DNA from: CAVRQM01 sp964250775
GTDB taxonomy: Bacteria > Pseudomonadota > Alphaproteobacteria > Acetobacterales > Acetobacteraceae
DNA: 6,626 bases
NCBI GenBank assembly: GCA_964250775.1
Contig: CAXUHK010000207.1
Span: 1 to 6,626 of the forward strand
Direction of reading: 5' to 3'
The notes beneath the pieces were generated by a model. It was not told where the DNA came from, did not search any database, and worked only from the letters and a program-made list of their open reading frames with translations. The position numbers were made by a program, and so were the translations under genes. Shown piece by piece: positions 1 to 4,622 of the stretch (its first letter is position 1; each line of letters opens with the position of its first letter).

Positions 1-1030
1 GCTTCGGTGCCGCGGCGCTGCCGGCGTGCTGGGCGGGGGGCGCCAGCGCCCCCACCACCGCGTTGGGCATGATGATGGCCACGGCCGCGAAGCCCACCGA
101 GATCGGCGCGATGACCAGCCACCATGGCGCCGGATGCGCCACCGCGACGACCGCCAGCACGAGCATCGCGGCCAGGAACATCCGTGCCGCGGTGCGCAGC
201 ACGCGGCCGGCGCCGAACCTCGGCAGCAGCCGCGGGCTGATCTGCGAGGCGGCGATGTAGCCGACCGCGTTGCAGCCGAACAGCGTGCCGTACAGCGGCG
301 GCGGCAGGTGGAACAGCGAGATGAACACGTCCGGCGAGCCGCCCAGGTAGGCGAACATGCCGAACATCGCGAACCCGCCCATCAGCGTGTGGGTGATGAA
401 GCTGCGCTCGACGATGATGTCGGCGTAGCGGTGCAGCGTCCGCGCCGGGTCGAGGCTGGTGCGCATCCCGGGCGGCAGCGTGTCGGGCAGGAAGCGCCAC
501 ACCATGAGGCAGCACACGCCGCCGTAGATGGCGGCGATCCAGAAGATCGCGTGCCAGTCGGCGAAGCCCAGCACCAGCCCGCCCAGCGTCGGCGCCAGCA
601 CCGGCACGGCGCCCATGACCAGGATCAACCGGCTCATCAGCCTGGCCGAGGCGTAGCCCTCGGTCATGTCGCGCACCATGGCGCGCGGGATGACCATGCT
701 GGCGGAGCCGCCGAACGCCGCCAGCGCGCGCATCGTCGACAGCGTTGCGAGGTTGGGCGACAGCGCGCAGCCGACCGAGGCGGCGGTGTAGATCAGCGTG
801 CCCACGATCAGCGGCCCGCGCCGGCCGAAGCGGTCGGACAGCGTGCCCTGGGTGATCTGGCCCACCGCGAGGCCCAGGAACCAGGTCGCCAGCGTGATCT
901 GCGCCGTGCCCGGCCGGCCGCCCATCGCCGCCTCGATCGCCGGGAACGCCGGCAGGTACATGTCGGTCGAGACCGGCCCCACCGCGGACAGCACGCCCAG
1001 CATCGTCGCCAGCCAACCGGGGACCTTCAT
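1..1030 (-). CDS. Bcr/CflA-type multidrug efflux MFS transporter (3' end outside window)
   Basis: This is an inner-membrane drug:H+ antiporter-like member of the major facilitator superfamily, of the 12-helix Bcr/CflA group. About 343 of roughly 400 residues are visible; the C-terminus runs off the left edge. Residues 21-30 read STDMYLPAFP, the first-helix hallmark of Bcr/CflA exporters. Motif A between helices 2 and 3 is intact (GTLSDRFGRRGP, residues 62-73). R101 with GG at 107-108 begins the helix-4 segment, which continues to RAMVRDM (116-122). A motif-C-like stretch GAVPVLAPTLGG lies at 140-151 and is typical of exporters rather than importers. Further hydrophobic helices follow. The ATG at 1030 is chosen because helix 1 begins right after it; the only in-frame alternative upstream is a GTG at 1108 without a ribosome binding site. 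No Shine-Dalgarno sequence precedes 1030: a strong hairpin occupies that place. Substrate cannot be told from sequence. The 68-residue gene upstream on the same strand is probably co-transcribed. Family assignment is secure, substrate is unknown. Confidence 0.93.
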   Translation of the reverse strand, partial: MKVPGWLATMLGVLSAVGPVSTDMYLPAFPAIEAAMGGRPGTAQITLATWFLGLAVGQITQGTLSDRFGRRGPLIVGTLIYTAASVGCALSPNLATLSTMRALAAFGGSASMVIPRAMVRDMTEGYASARLMSRLILVMGAVPVLAPTLGGLVLGFADWHAIFWIAAIYGGVCCLMVWRFLPDTLPPGMRTSLDPARTLHRYADIIVERSFITHTLMGGFAMFGMFAYLGGSPDVFISLFHLPPPLYGTLFGCNAVGYIAASQISPRLLPRFGAGRVLRTAARMFLAAMLVLAVVAVAHPAPWWLVIAPISVGFAAVAIIMPNAVVGALAPPAQHAGSAAAPK

Positions 1031-1035
1031 GCAGC

Positions 1036-1063
1036 CAGCATAGCCCGGCTGCGGGCAATGCTG
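1036..1063 (-). promoter_or_regulatory. Strong hairpin abutting the start codon of the MFS exporter
   Basis: The arms 1036-1047 and 1052-1063 pair at 11 of 12 positions (one A/A mismatch at 1042/1057) around a 4-base loop. In the minus-strand RNA the stem ends only 5 bases before the exporter AUG, where a Shine-Dalgarno sequence would normally lie, and none is seen. It starts about 55 bases after the stop of the small upstream gene. It could limit translation of the exporter or thin out read-through transcription. No U tract follows, so a classical intrinsic terminator is unlikely. The structure is read directly from the sequence; any function is inference. Confidence 0.55.
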
Positions 1064-1118
1064 CGACCGCGAAGCGACCTCGCCGCGAGCATCGGAGGCA
1101 CGCGCCACTTGCAGCGGT

Positions 1119-1325
1119 TCAGCCGTGCGCGAAGATCTCCAACAGCAACGCCACCAGCATGGGGGTGTTGACGCCCAGCAACGCCTGCACCGCGCGCATG
1201 TCGCCTTTCAGCGAGACCACGTCGTTGCCGCGACGACTGAGCGCCTCGGCGGCCGCCAACGCCTCCTTCTCGGGCACGTTCAGAGTACGAAATGCCGCAC
1301 ACACCTCGGCCTGCATCGAACTCAC
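1119..1325 (-). CDS. Small hypothetical protein (68 aa) with hydrophobic C-terminal segment
   Basis: I do not recognise a named family. The N-terminal two thirds (residues 1-50) read as an alanine- and charge-rich, probably helical stretch including NVPEKEALAAAEALSRR (16-32). Residues 51-66 (GVNTPMLVALLLEIFA) form a hydrophobic segment that could be a short membrane anchor. The overall plan (short acidic/basic helix, then a hydrophobic tail) recalls short DUF1640-like proteins common in proteobacteria, but that is only a resemblance. The start is GTG at 1325, not the ATG at 1316: a good Shine-Dalgarno sequence lies 5 bases before the GTG and would be too far (14 bases) from the ATG. A consensus extended -10 promoter lies about 60 bases further upstream. 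The MFS exporter starts 88 bases downstream on the same strand, so a two-gene transcript is likely. Being a real gene is supported by the ribosome site, the promoter and the protein-like composition; the function is unknown. Confidence 0.72.
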   Translation of the reverse strand: MSSMQAEVCAAFRTLNVPEKEALAAAEALSRRGNDVVSLKGDMRAVQALLGVNTPMLVALLLEIFAHG

Positions 1326-1330
1326 TCTTG

Positions 1331-1337
1331 TCTCCTC
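1331..1337 (-). promoter_or_regulatory. Ribosome binding site fixing a GTG start
   Basis: The minus strand reads GAGGAGA here, followed by five bases (CAAGA) and then GTG at 1325. This is near-ideal spacing for the GTG and poor for the next in-frame ATG at 1316, so it decides the start of the 68-residue gene. Confidence 0.7.
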
Positions 1338-1366
1338 GCGTGCAGCATAGCATCACCAGGCTACCT

Positions 1367-1396
1367 TTGCACGATCGTGTGCGTGCGGGCGATTAT
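1367..1396 (+). promoter_or_regulatory. Weak candidate sigma-70 promoter for the phosphatase gene
   Basis: TTGCAC (1367-1372; 3 of 6 matches to the -35 consensus) lies 18 bases before GATTAT (1391-1396; 4 of 6 matches to the -10 consensus). The -10 overlaps the -10 of the divergent minus-strand promoter. Predicted start near 1403 leaves about 35 bases of leader with a GGAG ribosome site at 1427-1430. The match is weak, and it is proposed mainly because a promoter is needed in this short gap. Confidence 0.25.
1370..1379. promoter_or_regulatory. 10-bp perfect palindrome, possible operator
   Basis: CACGATCGTG is a perfect palindrome. It falls inside the spacer of the candidate plus-strand promoter and just downstream of the predicted minus-strand start, a position from which a bound regulator could affect both directions. 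No known regulator motif is recognised, and a 10-bp palindrome can occur by chance. Confidence 0.25.
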
Positions 1397-1400
1397 ACCA
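1392..1400 (-). promoter_or_regulatory. Extended -10 promoter for the small gene and MFS exporter
   Basis: The minus strand reads TGGTATAAT: the full TATAAT hexamer (1397-1392) preceded by TGN, the sigma-70 extended -10 element. The -35 position at 17-base spacing holds GGCAAG (1420-1415), a poor match, which fits an extended -10 promoter that needs little from -35. Predicted transcription start is near 1385, giving a leader of about 60 bases to the GTG at 1325. In such GC-rich DNA a nine-base match is unlikely by chance, but activity is inferred. Confidence 0.6.
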
Positions 1401-1420
1401 GGCAAGCATCATTTCTTGCC
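1401..1420. repeat. Inverted repeat GGCAAG-N8-CTTGCC
   Basis: Two perfect 6-base arms (1401-1406 and 1415-1420) flank 8 bases. On the minus strand the outer arm sits exactly where the -35 element of the extended -10 promoter would be, so this could be a regulator site. On the plus strand it lies at the very start of, or just before, the phosphatase leader. A third related GCAAG occurs at 1430-1434, overlapping the ribosome site. Confidence 0.35.
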
Positions 1421-1437
1421 CAATCCGGAGCAAGCCC

Positions 1438-3294
1438 ATGCGCCCGACCTTCGCACCGCTCGCCATCGCCGCCGTGTTGGCCGGTTCGGCGCCGGCACAC
1501 GCGCAGCCACCGGCGGCATCGCACGACGTGCTGTTGTTCGTGGCCGACGGGCTGCGGCCGGGCATGATCGACGCCGAGCGCGCGCCCACCATGGCGGCGC
1601 TGGCGCGGCAGGGGGTCGCGTTCCTCAACACCCACTCGATGTTCCCGACCTTCACCATGGCCAACGCCTCGGCGCTCGCGACCGGGCACTACCTCGGCGA
1701 CACCGGGGTGTTCAGCAACACGCTCTCGGTGGGCCAGGCCGTGCAGGCGGCGAAGGGCAGCGCCACCCCGTTCATCGAGAACGACGCCGTGCTGGGCGAA
1801 CTCGACCGTGACTTCGGCACGGACTTCATCGACGAGGAGACGGTGCTGGCCGCCGCCCGGCAGGCCGGCATGGCGACGGCCGCCATCGGCAAGCTCGGCC
1901 CCACGCTGCTGCAGGACCACACCGACCGCGGACAGCACACGCTGGAGATCGACGACGCCACCGGCGGCCCGCTCGGCATCGCGCTGTCCGACGACGCGCG
2001 CGCCGGCTTGCAGCAGGCCGGCCTGCCGCTCGCCTCTCCCTCGCGCGGCGCCAACGGCAAGCCCGGCAGCGCCACCGAGCCGGGCACGCTGGTCGCCAAC
2101 CTGGCCCAGCAGCAGTATTTCGCCGACGCCGCGACCAAGGTGGCGCTGCCGATGTTGGCGCAGTCGAGCAAGGCATCGGGCAAGCCGTTCGCCATGGTGT
2201 TCTGGTCGCGCGACCCGGACGGCACCCAGCACAACCAGGGCGACAGCCCGTTGCAACTGACCCCCGGCATCAACGGCCCGACCAGCTTGGCCGCGATCCG
2301 CAACGCCGACCACGACCTGGCGCAGTTGCTGGCGGCGCTGAAGCAGCTCGGGCTGGATGGCACGACCGACGTGATCGTGGCGTCCGACCATGGCTTCTCG
2401 ACCATCAGCAAGCAGAGCGGCACCAGCTTCGCGGCGGGGCAGGGCATCGCCGGCACGCCGGCCGGGCTGTTGCCCAAGGGCTTTGTCGCCCTTGACCTGG
2501 CGCACGCGCTGGGCATGAAACTGTATGACCCCGACGCGGCGCAGATCGAGGTGGCGGCGAACGCCGCCCCGATGTTCGGCAACGGCCTGCTGGGCGACCC
2601 CGCCAAGCCCGAGGTCATCGTCGCGGCCAACGGAGGCAGCGACCTGATCTACCTGCCGGGCCATGACCGCGCGCTGCTGGACCGCGTGCTGTCGGCGCTG
2701 TCGGCGCAGGACTACGTGAGCGGCCTGTTCGTCGACGATGCGTTCGGCCCGGTGCCCGGCACCCTGCCGCTGTCCGCGATCGCGCTCAAGGGCCACGCGC
2801 GGACGCCGACGCCGGCGGTCGCGGTGAACTTCGCCAGCTACGCCCTGGGCTGCGACGACGCGACGCTGTGCGGCGTCGAGGTGGCCGACACCGGGCTGCA
2901 GCAGGGGCAGGGGATGCACGGCAGCTTCAGCCGCGCCGACACCGCGAGCACGTTGCTGGCGTCCGGCCCCGACTTCCGCGCCGGCTTGCGCGACGGGCTG
3001 CCGGCCAGCAACGCCGATGTCGGCCGCACGCTGCTGCGGCTGCTGGGCCTGCACGCCCCAGACCACGGCCACCTGGTCGGCCGCGTGCTGGAGGAGGCGC
3101 TGGTGGGCAGCCGGCCGTTGGAGGCCTGGGGCCATGCCGAGCTGGCGTCGCAGCCGGACGCGCTCGGCCATGTCACGGTGCTGCGCCAGCAGACGTTCGG
3201 TGCCACGCCGTATTTCGACGTGGCCGGTTATCCGGGGCGCACGCTGGGCTTGCCGGCGATGGAGGGCGTGCTCAATACGATGCAGGGTGACTGA
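1438..3294 (+). CDS. Exported nucleotide pyrophosphatase/phosphodiesterase (alkaline phosphatase superfamily)
   Basis: This 618-residue two-metal hydrolase of the type I phosphodiesterase (NPP) family probably cleaves phosphate diesters or nucleotides in the periplasm. Residues 1-22 form a signal peptide ending AHA, with cleavage likely before Q23. All expected active-site residues are present: metal ligand D37 (VADGLRPG), nucleophile T73 (FPTFTMAN), N94, D261 and H265 (DPDGTQH), D317 and H318 (SDHGF) and H494 (GMHGSF). The D-T-N spacing (37, 73, 94) equals that of the Xanthomonas NPP (54, 90, 111, from memory), which supports the nucleophile choice. C472 and C478 could form a disulfide outside the cytoplasm. 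It is longer than classic bacterial NPPs of about 430 residues, with extra sequence after N94 and between H318 and H494. The ATG at 1438 follows GGAG at 1427-1430 by 7 bases. It diverges from the small gene and converges on the flavin protein gene. Annotators may call it simply alkaline phosphatase family protein; the threonine and asparagine favour NPP over classical PhoA. True substrate is unknown. Confidence 0.92.
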   Translation: MRPTFAPLAIAAVLAGSAPAHAQPPAASHDVLLFVADGLRPGMIDAERAPTMAALARQGVAFLNTHSMFPTFTMANASALATGHYLGDTGVFSNTLSVGQAVQAAKGSATPFIENDAVLGELDRDFGTDFIDEETVLAAARQAGMATAAIGKLGPTLLQDHTDRGQHTLEIDDATGGPLGIALSDDARAGLQQAGLPLASPSRGANGKPGSATEPGTLVANLAQQQYFADAATKVALPMLAQSSKASGKPFAMVFWSRDPDGTQHNQGDSPLQLTPGINGPTSLAAIRNADHDLAQLLAALKQLGLDGTTDVIVASDHGFSTISKQSGTSFAAGQGIAGTPAGLLPKGFVALDLAHALGMKLYDPDAAQIEVAANAAPMFGNGLLGDPAKPEVIVAANGGSDLIYLPGHDRALLDRVLSALSAQDYVSGLFVDDAFGPVPGTLPLSAIALKGHARTPTPAVAVNFASYALGCDDATLCGVEVADTGLQQGQGMHGSFSRADTASTLLASGPDFRAGLRDGLPASNADVGRTLLRLLGLHAPDHGHLVGRVLEEALVGSRPLEAWGHAELASQPDALGHVTVLRQQTFGATPYFDVAGYPGRTLGLPAMEGVLNTMQGD

Positions 3295-3304
3295 AGGGCG
3301 TCAC
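3287..3304. terminator. Small hairpin across the convergent stop codons
   Basis: GTGAC (3287-3291) and GTCAC (3300-3304) form a 5-bp stem with an 8-base loop. The stop codons of the phosphatase gene and of the convergent flavin protein gene lie within it. There is no T tract on either strand and the stem is short, so a role as a shared bidirectional terminator is only possible. No better terminator is visible between these genes. Confidence 0.2.
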
Positions 3305-3870
3305 GGGCCGATCCATCTGGCCTCGACGATGGCCGGGGCAAGGCGGCCGGCGGCACGGAACTGGCCGCTTTCCGGGTCGAGGCGGAGGACGTCGACACTG
3401 GCGAGCGACACCAGAATCACGCTGAACTGCCGATACTGCTCCTCATCGGGGAAGTGGGACTGGTCCTCCGGGTCGGCGATCGGCGTCCCCGGCTCGGCGC
3501 GCAGGCCGAAGGTGTCGCGGCCCTTGGGCGGCAGCTTGTCCCAGCGGTCGCGGGCCACATCGTCGTCGCGGTGCAGGCGGGCGGCGCCGTCGAAGCGGAG
3601 CTGCAGGTGGTCGTCGCCCGACCAGGCCACAAAGCTGACCTGGCTGGCGTGCGCGATGTCGCGGGCCTTGTCGGCGCGCGCGTCGGTGTGGATCTCTGCG
3701 GTGGCGGTGGCGCGGTCGAAGGTGCGCAGCACCGCCGTCCTGACCGCCGGGCGGCCGTCGGGCGAGACGGTCGCGAGCTGGATGTTGCGCAACTCGCCGC
3801 TGCGCTCGCCTACGGAGTGCTCGAGGGTCGAAAGTGCGGTTTCAATGAACGAGAGGGCGGAGGTTTGCAT
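3301..3870 (-). CDS. Pyridoxamine 5'-phosphate oxidase-like flavin protein (Alr4036 type)
   Basis: This 189-residue protein has the split-barrel FMN-binding fold of pyridoxamine phosphate oxidase-like proteins. Family marks seen: LATVSPDGRPAVRTAVLR (residues 32-49), matching the core strand pair with the FMN-contacting arginine (R44), and HTDARADK (61-68), matching the FMN-phosphate loop with R65 and K68. WDKLPPKGRDTFGL lies in the middle, as in Alr4036-type members, and a conserved-looking tail follows (RLAPAIVEARWIGP). Length is full for this group and shorter than true PdxH of about 215 residues. The PdxH substrate-binding C-terminal RxxxRxRW-like motif is not seen, so a role in vitamin B6 synthesis should not be assumed; these relatives are generally of unknown substrate. 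The start at 3870 gives a complete N-terminus, but the nearest GGAG lies only 2 bases before it, so initiation may be weak. Convergent with the phosphatase (6 bases between stops) and divergent from the DUF4160/DUF2442 pair. Cytoplasmic: no signal peptide or membrane segment. Confidence 0.85.
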   Translation of the reverse strand: MQTSALSFIETALSTLEHSVGERSGELRNIQLATVSPDGRPAVRTAVLRTFDRATATAEIHTDARADKARDIAHASQVSFVAWSGDDHLQLRFDGAARLHRDDDVARDRWDKLPPKGRDTFGLRAEPGTPIADPEDQSHFPDEEQYRQFSVILVSLASVDVLRLDPESGQFRAAGRLAPAIVEARWIGP

Positions 3871-3892
3871 GGCTCCATTAAGCCCGGCCGGT

Positions 3893-3910
3893 CGCGATGG
3901 TTGCGCGATG
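3893..3910. repeat. Two direct CGCGATG heptamers, 11-bp period
   Basis: CGCGATG occurs at 3893-3899 and 3904-3910, one helical turn apart. The second copy lies within TTGC-N5-GCAA (3901-3913). They are in the 100-base divergent gap between the flavin protein and the DUF4160 gene, where regulation of both would have to lie. The gap is locally less GC-rich, but I find no convincing -35/-10 pair in either direction. Could be an operator or chance. Confidence 0.25.
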
Positions 3911-3970
3911 CAACTTCCCTTTGGCTCGCGAGAGGCGTGAATAACCTTACTGGATGGGCTAATTCAGTCG

Positions 3971-4220
3971 ATGGTCGTGGTGCTCCGTGCCGGCGGCTTC
4001 CGCGTGGTCATCTTCACCGACGATCACGCCCCCGGCCCATGTCCACGTCTTCGGCGACGGTCACGCGAAGGTTAACCTGGCGGGTTCTGGCGGCGGCTTG
4101 GAACTCGTCTGGGCCGAGGGCATGACCCGCAGCGCCGTGCGGCGTGCCATGCGCGTCGTGAACGAACGACGGGAAGCGCTGCTTCGACGCTGGGAGGACA
4201 TCCATGGGCGAACCGAGTGA
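3971..4220 (+). pseudogene. DUF4160 protein, interrupted by a +1 frameshift (putative toxin-like partner)
   Basis: Two reading frames together spell one DUF4160 protein. From ATG 3971 the first frame gives MVVVLRAGGFRVVIFTDDHAP, the family's N-terminal strand pair. It then derails and stops at TAA 4073-4075 after 34 residues. One base over, the downstream frame gives AHVHVFGDGHAKVNLAG and continues to VNERREALLRRWEDIHGRTE, the family's core and C-terminal helix, ending at TGA 4220. Removing one C from the C5 run at 4029-4033 joins them as DDHAPAHVHV and gives an 82-residue protein, the usual family length. A GTG at 3987 opens the second frame but lacks the conserved N-terminus. No clear ribosome site precedes 3971. 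The DUF2442 gene follows with a 17-base overlap, a pairing typical of these two families and suspected to be toxin-antitoxin-like. The break may be a real mutation, a sequencing error in the C run, or ribosomal frameshifting at CCC. The family call is firm; coding status is open. Confidence 0.8.
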
Positions 4221-4611
4221 CGCCGAGATCGATGCGGCCCCGGAGCGCGGCCGGCTCGCGCGGCTCCAAGAACCGAGGGCCGCGTCGGCCCGCTACGACG
4301 CTCGATCGGGCCGGGTCGTGGTCGAGCTGACCAACGGCTGCACCTTCGCGTTCCCGCCGCGGCTGGCGCGGGGCCTGGAGGCGGCCAGCGCGGACCAGCT
4401 TGCCAGGATCGAAATCCTGGGTGCCGGCTACGGTCTGCACTGGGACGACCTCGACGCCGACCTTTCGGTCCCTGGCCTGCTGGCCGGCCTGCTCGGAACC
4501 CGGGCACACATGGCACGCCAAGCAGGCCGCGCGAGTTCGGCCGCCAAGGCGGCCGCTTCGAGAGCGAACGGTGCCAAGCGCGGACGCCCCCGCAAGGCCG
4601 CCGGCGACTGA
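4204..4611 (+). CDS. DUF2442 protein with AT-hook-like tail (putative antitoxin-like partner)
   Basis: This is a 135-residue protein. Residues 28-100 form a DUF2442 domain: a strand-rich opening (YDARSGRVVVELTNGCTFAF), the FPPRL turn, then LARIEILGAGYGLHWDDLDADLSV, the family's most recognisable block, and PGLLAGLLG. The C-terminal 30 residues are rich in alanine, lysine and arginine and contain KRGRPRK, an AT-hook-like core that suggests minor-groove DNA contact. The ATG at 4204 is fixed by a strong GGAGG at 4193-4197, 6 bases upstream, lying within the end of the DUF4160 gene, so the two genes are translationally linked. The strong site fits an antitoxin made in excess of its partner, but molecular function in this family is not established to my knowledge. 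DNA binding is inferred from the tail alone. The gene remains intact although its partner is frameshifted. It converges on ftsK with 11 bases between stops and no obvious terminator. Confidence 0.85.
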   Translation: MGEPSDAEIDAAPERGRLARLQEPRAASARYDARSGRVVVELTNGCTFAFPPRLARGLEAASADQLARIEILGAGYGLHWDDLDADLSVPGLLAGLLGTRAHMARQAGRASSAAKAAASRANGAKRGRPRKAAGD

Positions 4612-4622
4612 GCCGGATTGCC

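Noticed and set aside
26..1171. Long plus-strand open frame (381 codons) opposite the MFS exporter
   Set aside because: Its translation is a low-complexity Arg/His/Gln/Ala string, typical of the antisense of GC-rich coding DNA. The minus strand carries clear exporter motifs.
2437..2912. Two GGGCAGGG octamers (2437-2444 and 2905-2912) matching the E. coli FtsK-orienting consensus GGGNAGGG
   Set aside because: In DNA this rich in G, one or two such octamers per strand are expected by chance in a window this size, and both lie in coding sequence. Only a genome-wide skew test would give them meaning.
1393..3171. Minus-strand open frame of 592 codons and another at 1689-2630 opposite the phosphatase
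   Set aside because: Both are shadows: composition is biased, no domain is recognisable, and the plus strand holds a complete active site, signal peptide and ribosome site.
3987..4220. DUF4160 as an intact shorter gene starting at GTG 3987
   Set aside because: This reading gives a nonconserved start (PAASAWSSSPTIT) and loses the family N-terminus, which is plainly encoded one frame over from 3971.
4612..4622. Terminator between the DUF2442 gene and ftsK
   Set aside because: Only CCGG tetramers are available for pairing and there is no T tract, so nothing supports a terminator in the 11-base gap.
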